A stretch of DNA of 64,000 nt from Marinifaba aquimaris (GCF_013328345.1 NZ_JABULX010000003.1:124001-188000); one strand, 5' to 3'. Counted from the stretch's first letter, positions 37,742 through 48,112 are shown. The notes: generated by a model from the letters alone, not told the origin. Numbers and translations are program-made.

Positions 37742-38467
37742 TTATAACTTAAATTGCTCACCTAAGTAAACTTCTCTAACTTGCTGGTTTGTAAGAATTT
37801 GTTCTGGTTTACCTGATGCAATTAAGTTCCCCTGACTAACAATGTATGCCTTTTCACACACATCTAAAGTCTCCCTCACATTATGGTCTGTGATTAAGAC
37901 ACCAATCCCTCTTTCTTTGAGGTGAGTGATGATTCTTTTAATGTCGATGACTGATATTGGGTCAACGCCAGCAAAAGGTTCATCTAACAGAATAAAGGCA
38001 GGATCAGCAGCTAAAGCTCGAGCGATTTCTACGCGACGTCGCTCACCACCTGATAAACTCATACCTAAACTATTTCGTATATGATTAATATGGAACTCAC
38101 TGAGCAATTCTTCAAGCCTATCTTGCCTTTGTTCGGAAGATAATTCTTTTCGTACTTCTAAAATAGCCATGATATTTTGGCTAACGGTCAATTTTTTAAA
38201 GATTGAAGAATCTTGTGGCAGGTAGCCAACACCCAAGCGTGCTCGTTCGTGCATGGGCAGTAAACTCATATCGACATCATCTAGATGAACTTCGCCTTTA
38301 TCGGCATTGACTAAGCCTACAACCATGTAGAAGGTTGTCGTTTTACCAGCACCATTAGGACCGAGTAGCCCAACAATCTGCCCCGATTGCACTTCCAGGG
38401 ATACATCTTGCACCACTTGTCTATTTTTATAGCTTTTAGCTAAATGTGAGGCTTTAAGTACTGCCAT
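37742..38467 (-). CDS. lptB: LPS export ABC transporter ATPase LptB
   Basis: 241-residue ABC ATPase. Walker A GPNGAGKT is at residues 36-43, the Q-loop is in [15 protein letters not shown], the signature LSGGERRR and Walker [12 protein letters not shown] are intact, and the H-loop His is in [10 protein letters not shown]. LptB with LptF/LptG (not in this window) extracts LPS from the inner membrane and pushes it along LptC and LptA. It follows lptA by 6 bases and precedes rpoN, the conserved order. Confidence 0.97.
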   Translation of the reverse strand: MAVLKASHLAKSYKNRQVVQDVSLEVQSGQIVGLLGPNGAGKTTTFYMVVGLVNADKGEVHLDDVDMSLLPMHERARLGVGYLPQDSSIFKKLTVSQNIMAILEVRKELSSEQRQDRLEELLSEFHINHIRNSLGMSLSGGERRRVEIARALAADPAFILLDEPFAGVDPISVIDIKRIITHLKERGIGVLITDHNVRETLDVCEKAYIVSQGNLIASGKPEQILTNQQVREVYLGEQFKL

Positions 38468-38473
38468 GCTCTT

Positions 38474-38983
38474 TTATTCACCTAGGTTTAAAACGGTATG
38501 AACGCGCTGTTTGCTGTCTTCACTTGAAGAGGCCACTAATTTCTTTTGGGCAACGTTGTATTTTATTTCATCGCCGCTTATTTGGCTGTCTGCTTGGTTA
38601 ATTTTAGCGTCGCCTTTTAGAGTTAGCTCTTTTTCGGTCACTTTGTACTTTATCTGTTTTGCTTGTGCTGATAAGTAACTGCCATCGTCTAGCTTTTGAC
38701 TGAAAACGGTAGGTTGACCGTAGGCAATCAGTACTTTTGAGTTGTCAGTGTCACCTTTAATTATATTGAGCTTATCTGCCTTGATAGATAATAAGCCTTG
38801 GCTGATTTCGACATTACCTGTGAAGGTCAGTGTATTATTTTTAATATCCAATTCTTGCTCATCGGCATCGACTACGATTGGAGCGCTTTTATCAATCAGT
38901 GCTTTACTTGCTTCTAAATCGACCGCATAACATGGTGATAACATTAGTGAGAGGCTGAGCAAGAGGGATGAAAACCGTTTCAT
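38474..38983 (-). CDS. lptA: LPS transport periplasmic protein LptA
   Basis: 169-residue periplasmic OstA-like protein with a signal peptide (LLLSLSLMLSPCYA, cleavage about residue 20). The beta-jellyroll begins with PIVVDADEQELDIKNNTLTF, and the NVEISQGLLSIKADKLNI repeat that follows is typical. LptA forms the bridge carrying LPS from LptC to LptD. It lies 5 bases after lptC and 6 bases before lptB. The tail after the fold (VASSSEDSKQRVHTVLNLGE) is short and polar. Confidence 0.94.
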   Translation of the reverse strand: MKRFSSLLLSLSLMLSPCYAVDLEASKALIDKSAPIVVDADEQELDIKNNTLTFTGNVEISQGLLSIKADKLNIIKGDTDNSKVLIAYGQPTVFSQKLDDGSYLSAQAKQIKYKVTEKELTLKGDAKINQADSQISGDEIKYNVAQKKLVASSSEDSKQRVHTVLNLGE

Positions 38984-38988
38984 TTTGA

Positions 38989-39540
38989 TTATTCCGCTTT
39001 AATGGTTGCGTTTACAGATTGTTCAAGTAGCAATTGTTCTTGTGCAAGGTTACCCGAAAGTCCTATCGCTGATAAGTTAATATTGTCGCCGTAAGCTTTA
39101 ACATTGGAATCAGAGTAAATGCTCTTATCAATTAAATTGATATCTAAGGTATCTAAGCTAAAGTGACTAAACCAAGGTGAGGGCGTCAGTGCTACAAGTT
39201 CAACGCCACCAGTTAAGTAAATAAATTCTTGCTCTACCAGTTGACTTTGGTTAGCGGTTAACTGCCAATTAGTATCTTCTTGATTAAATACGCGATAAAT
39301 ACTTTGAGTAAAATTAGCCGAATCGGTATTGGCGTAATAAGCCATGTAGCTTGATTCTAACTCAGCGTTGGGTTGGCCGGCATCGTCAAAAATTCTCACT
39401 TTAATATCTTCAGCAATATAGTCAGGCTGCACCGTTTCTGTTTTCTTTTCTACAGCTTTAATGGGTTGTTTACTCCACTCATTGTAGAAAAAGGCTAAGG
39501 CACCTAAGCTAAATAGAAATAGTAATATAAAGTGACGCAT
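38989..39540 (-). CDS. lptC: LPS export protein LptC
   Basis: 183-residue bitopic protein. An N-terminal membrane helix (about residues 3-18) is followed by a periplasmic LptC domain of repeated beta strands (AELESSYMAYY, LTANQSQLVEQEFIYLTGGVEL, IDKSIYSDSNVKAYG). It receives LPS from the LptB2FG transporter and passes it to LptA. It is three bases downstream of kdsC. Sequence conservation in the family is low, but topology and order leave little doubt. Confidence 0.93.
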   Translation of the reverse strand: MRHFILLFLFSLGALAFFYNEWSKQPIKAVEKKTETVQPDYIAEDIKVRIFDDAGQPNAELESSYMAYYANTDSANFTQSIYRVFNQEDTNWQLTANQSQLVEQEFIYLTGGVELVALTPSPWFSHFSLDTLDINLIDKSIYSDSNVKAYGDNINLSAIGLSGNLAQEQLLLEQSVNATIKAE

Positions 39541-39543
39541 GAT

Positions 39544-40092
39544 TTATACGCTCATACCTTGAGCGTACTCAAGTCGATTTCTGACTTGTAGTAATGTATC
39601 GCAAACTTCTCTCACTGCGCCAAAACCACCTCTAACTTGAGTTTGGTAATGACAAAGTTGACTGATAATTGGGTGTGCATCTTGAACGGCTATCGCTAAA
39701 CCTACTTTTTCCATTACTGTTTGATCCGGTACGTCATCACCAATGTAGGCAATTTGACTGTCGTCTAAGCTGGTTAGTTCTTTTAACTTTGCATATGCTT
39801 GTAATTTATCACTTTGACCTTGGAAGATGTGTTGAACGCCCAATGATTGCATTCGGTTTTCAACAATGTGTGATTTACGGCCAGTGATTACGGCAACTTG
39901 AATGTTTTCGTTTATGATTGCTTTAATGCCAAAACCATCGCGAGTGTGAAAGGCTTTTAACTCTTCACCTTGGTTGCCAAGATAAATTCGACCATCGCTA
40001 AAAACACCATCAATATCACAAATTAGCAGCTGAGTTTGTTTGAAAAGGGTGAGTTGTTGATCGGAAAGACGTGTGTAAAGAGTGTCAAACAT
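39544..40092 (-). CDS. kdsC: 3-deoxy-D-manno-octulosonate 8-phosphate phosphatase KdsC
   Basis: 182-residue HAD-family phosphatase. The catalytic Asp pair is D26 and D28 in CDIDGVFSDG, the Thr/Ser motif is in VAVITGRKS, and the metal-site GDDVPD follows. It removes phosphate from Kdo-8-P to give Kdo for LPS core. It shares one base with the kdsD stop and precedes lptC by three bases, so Kdo synthesis and LPS export are co-expressed. The lack of a cap domain matches the tetrameric KdsC family. Confidence 0.96.
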   Translation of the reverse strand: MFDTLYTRLSDQQLTLFKQTQLLICDIDGVFSDGRIYLGNQGEELKAFHTRDGFGIKAIINENIQVAVITGRKSHIVENRMQSLGVQHIFQGQSDKLQAYAKLKELTSLDDSQIAYIGDDVPDQTVMEKVGLAIAVQDAHPIISQLCHYQTQVRGGFGAVREVCDTLLQVRNRLEYAQGMSV

Positions 40093-41069
40093 TATAAAAC
40101 CTTTGCTTTTAATAAGTCGTGCATATTAAGTGCGCCAACCAATTGGCCTGAATCATCAACAACCAATAAGCCATTAATCGCTTTTTCTTCCATTAATGCC
40201 AGTGCCTCAGCAGCTAGCATTTGTGGTTTGATGGTGATGCAGCCTGGTTTAACAACCTCTTTTAATGTGCTGTTATAGATATCAATTTTCTCATCAAGGC
40301 TGCGACGTAAATCACCGTCCGTATAAACACCTAATAGTTTTGCTTCATCATTAAGGACTGCCGCAAACCCCATTCCTTTTTCTGAAATAACCAGCAAGGC
40401 TTTGATGATAGAGGTATCTTGATGGACTGTTGGTAGTGCATCACCGTGATGCATTAAATCACTGACTCTGAGTAATAATTTTCGTCCTAGGCTGCCTGCT
40501 GGGTGGGAAAAGGCAAAGTCAGTTTCGGTAAAGTCTCTAGCTTCTAGTAAACTAATGGCAAGTGCATCGCCCATAGCTAATGTTGCAGTTGTACTTGATG
40601 TCGGTGCGAGACCAAGTGGGCACGCTTCTTTCTCCACTTTTACACAGATATGATGATCAGACTCTTGCGCTAAGCTTGAATGCTCATTTCCTGTCATGCT
40701 GATAGTGGCACAACCTAATCGCTTGATCACAGGTAAAATCTTTACCACTTCTTCTGTTTCACCCGAATTAGAAATGGCTAAAATAACGTCGCTTTTACCT
40801 ATCATGCCAAGGTCGCCATGACTTGCTTCAGCTGGGTGTACAAAAAATGCCGGTGTTCCAGTACTCGCTAATGTCGCCGCTATTTTATTGCCGATATGAC
40901 CTGATTTACCCATTCCAATAACAATGACTTTACCTTGGCAGTTGAGCATTAGTTCAACTGCTGAGTAAAAGGCTTGGTTGATATATTGTTTGAGATCTTC
41001 TAAAGCCTGAATTTCCGTTTCTAATACTGAAATAGCAATCGCATTGATGTTTTGTTCAGTTAGAGGCAT
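40092..41069 (-). CDS. kdsD: Arabinose-5-phosphate isomerase KdsD
   Basis: 325-residue SIS-domain isomerase with two C-terminal CBS domains. The SIS part shows VIVIGMGKSGHIGNKIA, AEASHGDLGMI and AISNSGETEEVVKI; the CBS pair spans about residues 205-325. It converts ribulose-5-phosphate to arabinose-5-phosphate, the first step to Kdo. It lies between yrbG and kdsC in the conserved yrbG-kdsD-kdsC-lptC-lptA-lptB order, which makes KdsD the likelier assignment than the GutQ paralogue. Confidence 0.96.
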   Translation of the reverse strand: MPLTEQNINAIAISVLETEIQALEDLKQYINQAFYSAVELMLNCQGKVIVIGMGKSGHIGNKIAATLASTGTPAFFVHPAEASHGDLGMIGKSDVILAISNSGETEEVVKILPVIKRLGCATISMTGNEHSSLAQESDHHICVKVEKEACPLGLAPTSSTTATLAMGDALAISLLEARDFTETDFAFSHPAGSLGRKLLLRVSDLMHHGDALPTVHQDTSIIKALLVISEKGMGFAAVLNDEAKLLGVYTDGDLRRSLDEKIDIYNSTLKEVVKPGCITIKPQMLAAEALALMEEKAINGLLVVDDSGQLVGALNMHDLLKAKVL

Positions 41070-41079
41070 TTACTACACC

Positions 41080-42051
41080 TTAAACTTGAGAAAATAGGAA
41101 GTATTGATAGCCGATAAAACCAGCCAATAATAAGCCACCTTCAACTCTGTTGATGCTTCGATTTTTACTGATACCAATAGCCATCATCAGTAGTACAACG
41201 GTAACACCTAACATAATTAAAGCGTCGCGGTTCATAATTGCAGCATCTATCATCCCCGGAGCTATGATACCTGGCAGTGCTAAGACAGCTAACGCATTGA
41301 AGATATTTGAGCCAACGATATTACCTAATGCTAAATCGTCTTCTCCTTTTAGAACACCTGCCATTGATGCAGCTAGTTCTGGTAAAGAAGTACCTATGGC
41401 AATAATCGTTAAGCCAATCACTAAGTCCGAAAGGCCAAAGTACTTAGCAATATCGACTGCTGAATCGACCAATATACTTGAGCTCAGTGGTAACAGTACC
41501 ATACCTGCAATCAGCCAAAATATGGCTTTATTCATCGGCACGTTATCAGGTACTTCTTCATCAAAGTCTTCTTCTAATGCATCTTCGCCAACTTCATACT
41601 TGCGTTTTAACGCTAAGAAAGTAAGCAAGCCTATGGTTAACAAGAAACCTGCAAATAAAACAATACCTTCTATTCGAGTTAAGTCTAAATCTGACAACAG
41701 CCAGACAGCAAAAGCTGAACTGATGAGTACTAAGGGTAACTCGCGTTTTATTGTGGTTGAAGAAACAATCAGAGGTTTGAGCAATGCTGTTAAGCCTAAT
41801 ACCAAGGTGATATTAGTAATATTTGAGCCAATTGCGTTACCAATTGCAGTATCGGGTTTACCCTCCATTGCTGCTGTTGCTGCGACCATCATTTCGGGTG
41901 CTGAAGAACCCATAGCTACTATGGTTAAACCGATAATAAGAGGCGATAATCCAAGGTTCCGAGCTAGTGCTGCTGCACCGTATACAAAACGGTCTGCACT
42001 CCAAACTAAACCAATTAAGCCAACAATAAGTAAAATAGATGTAATTAACAT
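41080..42051 (-). CDS. yrbG: Calcium/sodium antiporter YrbG
   Basis: 323-residue CaCA-family exchanger with about ten hydrophobic segments. Two inverted alpha repeats carry the ion-binding signatures: GLTIVAMGSSAPEMMVA with GNAIGSNITNITLVLG in the first half and GLTIIAIGTSLPELAAS with GNIVGSNIFNALAVL in the second. I start at the ATG giving MLITSILLIVGL; a GTG at 42090 would add thirteen residues. The physiological substrate of YrbG in E. coli is uncertain. It is divergent from mlaF, with a shared 180-base control region. Confidence 0.93.
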   Translation of the reverse strand: MLITSILLIVGLIGLVWSADRFVYGAAALARNLGLSPLIIGLTIVAMGSSAPEMMVAATAAMEGKPDTAIGNAIGSNITNITLVLGLTALLKPLIVSSTTIKRELPLVLISSAFAVWLLSDLDLTRIEGIVLFAGFLLTIGLLTFLALKRKYEVGEDALEEDFDEEVPDNVPMNKAIFWLIAGMVLLPLSSSILVDSAVDIAKYFGLSDLVIGLTIIAIGTSLPELAASMAGVLKGEDDLALGNIVGSNIFNALAVLALPGIIAPGMIDAAIMNRDALIMLGVTVVLLMMAIGISKNRSINRVEGGLLLAGFIGYQYFLFSQV

Positions 42052-42231
42052 CGAACACCGCAAATAAATAAAAAACTGAATCTTCAACACATTATATCGG
42101 AAGCTGAACTTTTATTAACAATATTTCGTCGTAAATCACGACTTAATGGTAGAATCTACACTCTGATTCGCATAAATTACACACATGTAGCTGAAGGGGC
42201 ACTTTTTAGTGGCTCAATTGCAAGGAAATGG

Positions 42232-43038
42232 ATGAATACTGAACACTTTGTTCAAATTGAAAACCTAACGTTTAAGCGTGATGATCGCGTTATCTATGAC
42301 GATATCAGTCTAACTATACCAAAAGGTAAGGTTGTTGCGGTTATGGGGCCAAGCGGTATAGGTAAAACAACCTTGTTAAGGTTGATTGGCGGTCAATTAA
42401 AACCTGACGCTGGTCGCATACTTTTTGACGGCGACGATATTGCACAAATCTCTCGCAAAAAACTGTACGAAGTCCGTAAGAAAATGAGCATGCTGTTTCA
42501 AAGTGGTGCTTTGTTTACGGAAATGTCAGTGCATGACAACGTAGCTTTTCCAATTCGCGAGCACACCAAGCTTTCTGAACCACTTATTTCTGCAATGGTA
42601 GCAATGAAACTGAATGCCGTTGGTTTGAGAGGTGCAGCTAACTTGATGCCTAATGAATTATCAGGTGGTATGGCACGTCGTGCTGCACTTGCTAGAGCGA
42701 TTGCTCTAGACCCTCAACTTATCATGTATGATGAGCCTTTTGTTGGCCAAGATCCCATATCCATGGGGGTATTAATTAAATTAATTCGTCAGTTAAATGA
42801 TGCGCTAGGTTTGACTTCAATCGTGGTATCACATGATCTAGCAGAAGTGATGAGTATTGCCGACTACGTTTATATCATGGCTAACAAAAAGGTTATTGGC
42901 CACGGTACGCCAGAGCAATTAGCTAATGATTCATCACCGCTTGTTCATCAATTTATGACAGGTGAAGCCGATGGGCCGGTGCCTTTCCATTTCCAAGCTA
43001 AACCTTTTGCTGAACAGCTAAAAGAGGTTTTATCATGA
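42232..43038 (+). CDS. mlaF: Phospholipid ABC transporter ATPase MlaF
   Basis: 268-residue ABC ATPase. Walker A GPSGIGKT is at about residues 39-46, the signature is [14 protein letters not shown], Walker [12 protein letters not shown] and the H-loop SHDLAEV are intact. It is the ATPase of the MlaFEDB complex that moves phospholipids between inner membrane and periplasmic MlaC. The 180 bases upstream, shared with yrbG, are AT-rich with several TA-rich hexamers; I cannot fix a promoter. mlaF overlaps mlaE by four bases. Confidence 0.96.
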   Translation: MNTEHFVQIENLTFKRDDRVIYDDISLTIPKGKVVAVMGPSGIGKTTLLRLIGGQLKPDAGRILFDGDDIAQISRKKLYEVRKKMSMLFQSGALFTEMSVHDNVAFPIREHTKLSEPLISAMVAMKLNAVGLRGAANLMPNELSGGMARRAALARAIALDPQLIMYDEPFVGQDPISMGVLIKLIRQLNDALGLTSIVVSHDLAEVMSIADYVYIMANKKVIGHGTPEQLANDSSPLVHQFMTGEADGPVPFHFQAKPFAEQLKEVLS

Positions 43039-43805
43039 TCAGTCAAATTGGACGTTCGGCGTTACAGTCAATTAACACCAGTGGTCGTGCTACATTAATG
43101 CTGTTTTTTGCGTTATTTGCTTGGCCTAAATTTATTAAAAATACCCCACTCGTCATTAAACAAATTTACGTTGTGGGTGTGCAATCACTAGCGATAATTG
43201 TCGTTAGTGGTTTGTTTATCGGGATGGTACTCGCTTTACAGGGTTACACCATACTGATTGATTACGGCGCTGAAAATAGCTTAGGGCCTATGGTTGCTCT
43301 GGCTTTATTAAGAGAACTAGGTCCAGTTGTTACTGCATTGTTATTTGCTGGCCGCGCAGGTTCGGCTCTAACTGCCGAAATCGGTTTGATGAAGGCGACT
43401 GAGCAATTAACTAGCATGGAAATGATGGCTGTTGACCCATTAAAGCGAGTTATTGCACCACGCTTTTGGGCTGGTTTTTACAGCATGCCTATTTTGGCAT
43501 TTATGTTCAGTGCTGTTGGTATTTATGGCGGGCATTTAGTTGGTGTTGAATGGCTTGGTGTTGATGCAGGTAACTTCTGGGCAGTGATGCAAGCATCAGT
43601 TGATTTACACGACGATGTCATGAATGGCTTTATCAAAAGTGTCGTATTTGCCTTTGTTGTAACTTGGATTGCAATTTTCCGTGGTTACGACTGTGTGCCT
43701 ACTTCGGAAGGGATCAGTAAAGCAACCACTCAAACTGTGGTTCACTCATCTCTTGCCGTGTTAGGACTTGATTTTATTTTAACTGTTTTTATGTTTGGAG
43801 AGTAA
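43035..43805 (+). CDS. mlaE: Phospholipid ABC transporter permease MlaE
   Basis: 256-residue permease of the MlaE/YrbE family with about five to six membrane segments. The conserved core [28 protein letters not shown] region (about residues 95-120) and the later [22 protein letters not shown] are hallmarks. It forms a dimer in the MlaFEDB complex. It overlaps mlaF by four bases and is followed by mlaD after one base. Confidence 0.96.
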   Translation: MISQIGRSALQSINTSGRATLMLFFALFAWPKFIKNTPLVIKQIYVVGVQSLAIIVVSGLFIGMVLALQGYTILIDYGAENSLGPMVALALLRELGPVVTALLFAGRAGSALTAEIGLMKATEQLTSMEMMAVDPLKRVIAPRFWAGFYSMPILAFMFSAVGIYGGHLVGVEWLGVDAGNFWAVMQASVDLHDDVMNGFIKSVVFAFVVTWIAIFRGYDCVPTSEGISKATTQTVVHSSLAVLGLDFILTVFMFGE

Positions 43806-43806
43806 G

Positions 43807-44304
43807 ATGACCAGCCGCAAAGTGGAGTTTTGGGTAGGTTTATTTATTGTTGCTGGCGTATTCGCTTTTTTAGCTTTAGCCTTTAAAGTGGCTGATGCAG
43901 GGGCAGTAGGGCCAAGTGAAACGTACAAGTTACACGCAAAGTTCGACAATATCGGAGGACTTAAAGTTCGTAGCCCTGTTAAAGTCGGTGGTGTTGTTGT
44001 CGGTCGAGTTGCCAACATTGAACTAGATCGCACTGACTATGTGCCAGTCGTTACTATGGATATGTATGCACAGTACAATGATTTTGCTGAAACAAGTTCG
44101 CTCAGTATTTTAACGGCAGGTTTGTTAGGCGAACAATATTTAGGTTTAGAGCCGGGTTTTGTTGAAACTTGTGATGAAGGTGAAGAAGACTGCTTTGAAA
44201 CTGAAATCTTAACTGATGGTGGTTTTATCGAAGATACTAAATCAGCGCTTGTACTTGAAGAGTTGATTGGTCAGTTCTTATTTAGCCAAAGTGATGACAG
44301 CTAA
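43807..44304 (+). CDS. mlaD: MCE-domain lipid-binding protein MlaD
   Basis: 165-residue bitopic protein: one N-terminal membrane helix (about residues 8-26) and an MCE domain with YKLHAKFDNIGGLKVRSPVKVGGVVVG and the TAGLLGEQYLGLEPG strand. Six copies form the periplasmic ring of MlaFEDB. The ATG at 43807 is chosen since GGAGAGTAAG before it is a clear ribosome-binding site; an in-frame TTG at 43795 lies inside mlaE. The loop after the MCE barrel contains an acidic Cys pair, CDEGEEDC (44170-44193). Confidence 0.95.
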   Translation: MTSRKVEFWVGLFIVAGVFAFLALAFKVADAGAVGPSETYKLHAKFDNIGGLKVRSPVKVGGVVVGRVANIELDRTDYVPVVTMDMYAQYNDFAETSSLSILTAGLLGEQYLGLEPGFVETCDEGEEDCFETEILTDGGFIEDTKSALVLEELIGQFLFSQSDDS

Positions 44305-44340
44305 CTCTATGTTCGTATTCAAATTCGAGATTAGATTTTA

Positions 44341-45009
44341 ATGAAAAGAATTCAAAAACTGATCCTTATTCCGCTACTAAGCCTGTTTGCTGCTTTATTC
44401 AGTAGCTACAGCCAAGCAGAAAAGTTGGAACAAACTGATCCATACGTGTTATTAGCCAAAGTAGCGGAGATTACATTTAATCGTTTTAACAATGAAATAG
44501 CGGATATAAAGAATAACCCGAATCATTTAAAAGCCATCATCACAGACGAGATGCTGCCTTATGTCGACTATAAATATGCATCGTTTAAAGTATTAGGCAA
44601 TAAACATTACAAACGCTTAAATAAGTCTCAACGCAAAGAATTTGTTAATGCGTTCAAAGATTACATGATCACTGTATATGCGCAGGTGTTTACCAATTAT
44701 CGTCCTAGTCAGCGAGTAGAAGTCGAGCCGCCTAAAGCCGTTGATGCTAAAAGTAAAATTGTGGTTGTTAAAAGCAAAATTATTGAGGCTGGCCGTCCTG
44801 ATATTGAGTTGTACTTCAAACTAAGACGCAACAGTAAATCAGGTAAATGGTACGCATTTGATATGGATGCTGAAGGTATCTCAATGTTAAATAGTAAGCG
44901 AAGCCAAATTGGTGCCGCTATTAACCGTCAGGGTATAGATCAGGTTATTAAAGATTTAAAAGATAAGTCTAAGGCCTCTCTAGTACTTAAAGACAAAGAG
45001 GCAAATTAA
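44341..45009 (+). CDS. mlaC: Periplasmic phospholipid-binding protein MlaC
   Basis: 222-residue periplasmic protein with a signal peptide (LILIPLLSLFAALFSSYSQA, cleavage about residue 26). The MlaC/Ttg2D fold shows ITDEMLPYVDYKYASFKVLG, an FVNAFKDYMITVYAQVF helix, and the KWYAFDMDAEGISML segment. It ferries phospholipid between the OmpC-MlaA complex and MlaFEDB. It starts 36 bases after mlaD and shares one base with the mlaB start. MlaA is not in this window. Confidence 0.94.
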   Translation: MKRIQKLILIPLLSLFAALFSSYSQAEKLEQTDPYVLLAKVAEITFNRFNNEIADIKNNPNHLKAIITDEMLPYVDYKYASFKVLGNKHYKRLNKSQRKEFVNAFKDYMITVYAQVFTNYRPSQRVEVEPPKAVDAKSKIVVVKSKIIEAGRPDIELYFKLRRNSKSGKWYAFDMDAEGISMLNSKRSQIGAAINRQGIDQVIKDLKDKSKASLVLKDKEAN

Positions 45010-45287
45010 TGGCACAATTAAGCCAAGTCTCTGAAGGACAGTTTCAATTATCAGGCGAGTTAACTCGTTTTAAATCGCTCGATAGTTTAAATGTTACGGC
45101 AAATGGCACTCAAGTTGAGTTGAATTTAGCTGCATTGTCTTTGGTCGATACAGCCGGTTTAGCTTGGTTGCTACAACAAGGCATCAAACTTGATAATCAA
45201 GGTTGCCAACTTGAAATTGTTAACCCTTCAGATAAATTGATTAAATTAGCCCGCATTAGCGGTGTAGATGATATTTTAGGTGTATAG
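45009..45287 (+). CDS. mlaB: STAS-domain protein MlaB
   Basis: 92-residue STAS protein of the MlaFEDB complex. The STAS core LNLAALSLVDTAGLAWLLQQ includes the D-T/S-A-G-L pattern, with the conserved Thr where anti-sigma-antagonists have a phosphorylated Ser. MlaB binds MlaF and is needed for its ATPase activity in E. coli. The start codon shares a base with the mlaC stop, giving tight coupling. It is 5 bases upstream of ibaG. Confidence 0.92.
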   Translation: MAQLSQVSEGQFQLSGELTRFKSLDSLNVTANGTQVELNLAALSLVDTAGLAWLLQQGIKLDNQGCQLEIVNPSDKLIKLARISGVDDILGV

Positions 45288-45292
45288 AAAAT

Positions 45293-45544
45293 ATGGATCT
45301 TGAGCAAATTAAAGCATTAATAGCGGAAAAAGTGGAATTGACCGATCTTGAATTGAAAGCGGACGGTTCACATTATGAAGTTATCGCTGTTGGTGAAATC
45401 TTTGAAGGTATGCGCTCAGTGAAACGTCAACAAACTATTTATGCGCCCTTAATGGAAATCATCGCTGACGGTAGTATGCACGCAGTATCTATCAAGGCTT
45501 TTACTCCGGAAGAGTATCGCAAGCACAAGTTATTAAACTTCTAA
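45293..45544 (+). CDS. ibaG: BolA-family protein IbaG
   Basis: 83-residue BolA-family protein with GSHYEVIAVGEIFEGMRSVKRQQTIYAPL and the MHAVSIKAFTPEEY helix region. The His/Cys-type iron-sulphur ligands of BolA-glutaredoxin pairs are represented by conserved His residues (SHYE and MHAV). IbaG proteins are acid-inducible and partner with monothiol glutaredoxin. The position between mlaB and murA is the E. coli arrangement (mlaB-ibaG-murA), supporting the name. Confidence 0.93.
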   Translation: MDLEQIKALIAEKVELTDLELKADGSHYEVIAVGEIFEGMRSVKRQQTIYAPLMEIIADGSMHAVSIKAFTPEEYRKHKLLNF

Positions 45545-45573
45545 ATTATTGCTACTACATTCAACGCTTTTAT

Positions 45574-46880
<1,307 letters not shown>

Positions 46881-46889
46881 TAAAGTTGC

Positions 46890-46913
46890 GTTGCCTATCG
46901 TTTGGTAGGCAAC
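46890..46913. repeat. Hairpin over the degS stop codon at the murA/degS junction
   Basis: GTTGCCTA and TAGGCAAC are perfect 8-bp arms around an 8-base loop. The left arm contains the degS stop codon and the structure lies 10 bases after the murA stop. No T run follows on either strand. Confidence 0.65.
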
Positions 46914-48001
46914 TCAATTACAGTTGCAGTCACTTTCAGCTTTACGTTCTTGCGTAAAATCACCAAGGGAACTTGAGTTCCTGGTTTGGTTTCTTCAATA
47001 AACTGCAGTGCATCGGCTGGATTTAAAATAGCTTGCCCAGCAAGTTGGATAATAACATCACCCACTTGCATTCCCGCTTTCGCTGCTGGCCCTATAGGGT
47101 CAAGATCTGTTACTCGTATTCCTATTGCATTACTCGCAAGCTTATCACTTGCAGATAGTTGTTGATTACTACCTGAAATACCTAAGTAGCCTCTTACGAC
47201 ACGCCCATCAGCGATAATTTTATCCATGACCTCTAGTGCGAGTTTAGCATCAACAGCAAAGAAGATGCCTTGGGCTTTATTGCGCAAGCGGTTAGCGAGT
47301 TTAGCTGAGCTAATGCCAACGAGGTCACCATTAGAGTTTACGAGCGCACCACCTGAATTACCGTCATTGATAGCTGCATCCATTTGGATAAAGTTTGAGT
47401 AATCTAAATTAATATCTGGTGAAGAGTTTAATCCTGAGCGGCCGGTAGCACTGATAATACCTTGCGTGATCGTTTGGCCTAAGTTGTATGGGTTGCCGAT
47501 GGCAAGTACTAAGTCCCCGGGTTGAATAGGGTAGCGATTTTGTGTCGATATTACAGGCAAATTATTCGCTTCCACATATAATACCGCGAGGTCAGTTGCA
47601 GGGTCTGCACCAATTAGCTGAGCTTCAAATGTTCTGCCATCTTGTAGTGCTACACGTATTAGTTCTGCATTTTTAACTACATGTTCTGCCGTTAAGATAA
47701 AGCCTTTGTTAGAGACGATCACACCAGAACCTAAGCGCTGTACTTTGCGTTTAGCAGTATTAACAAAACGATTGGTTTGAAAGCCTTCAGAGTAAATATT
47801 AACAACCGCTGGTGCGGCTTTTGCTACCGCTTTTGCATAAGAGATAGGGCGTTGGTTGTTTTGGTCTTGGCTAAATAGTTTATTCCAAAGCAAATTGTTG
47901 TTGCGTAAATCGGGAAATAAAGCAAAGGCGACAAAAGTTAATACAATACCAATCGCAAGTGTATTGAGAATATAACTGATTGTTTGAGGTAAAGTTTTCA
48001 T
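46895..48001 (-). CDS. degS: Site-1 envelope-stress protease DegS
   Basis: 368-residue HtrA-family serine protease anchored by an N-terminal membrane helix (about residues 11-29). Catalytic triad: His107 (TAEHVV), Asp137 (ATDLAVL) and Ser216 (DGNSGGAL). There is a single PDZ domain (about 270-365), which distinguishes DegS from DegP/DegQ. It cleaves RseA to release sigma-E when unfolded porins bind the PDZ. I choose the internal ATG giving MKTLPQTIS; the longer frame from 48076 would overlap the upstream terminator hairpin and put 25 extra residues ahead of the anchor. Confidence 0.94.
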   Translation of the reverse strand: MKTLPQTISYILNTLAIGIVLTFVAFALFPDLRNNNLLWNKLFSQDQNNQRPISYAKAVAKAAPAVVNIYSEGFQTNRFVNTAKRKVQRLGSGVIVSNKGFILTAEHVVKNAELIRVALQDGRTFEAQLIGADPATDLAVLYVEANNLPVISTQNRYPIQPGDLVLAIGNPYNLGQTITQGIISATGRSGLNSSPDINLDYSNFIQMDAAINDGNSGGALVNSNGDLVGISSAKLANRLRNKAQGIFFAVDAKLALEVMDKIIADGRVVRGYLGISGSNQQLSASDKLASNAIGIRVTDLDPIGPAAKAGMQVGDVIIQLAGQAILNPADALQFIEETKPGTQVPLVILRKNVKLKVTATVIELPTKR

Positions 48002-48056
48002 CGCTAATCGAGCTTCATTATTATCGTTTGCAGCAAGTATAAACGTTTTTATTGGG

Positions 48057-48094
48057 TAAAAAACAAAAAGCCCCAAGTTTTCACTTAGGGCTTT
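48057..48094 (-). terminator. Terminator between degQ and degS
   Basis: AAGCCC and GGGCTT arms with an AAG/CTT extension enclose a short loop and, on the minus strand, are followed by TTTTTGTTTTTT. It ends the degQ transcript 19 bases after the stop, so degS probably has its own promoter. Confidence 0.85.
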
Positions 48095-48112
48095 GATTGA
48101 GTTTGCTAAAAA

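Noticed and set aside
41150-42067. Open frame of 305 codons antisense to yrbG
   Set aside because: It mirrors the hydrophobic codon pattern of the membrane protein on the other strand, has no ribosome-binding site and resembles no family; yrbG on the minus strand has clear exchanger motifs.
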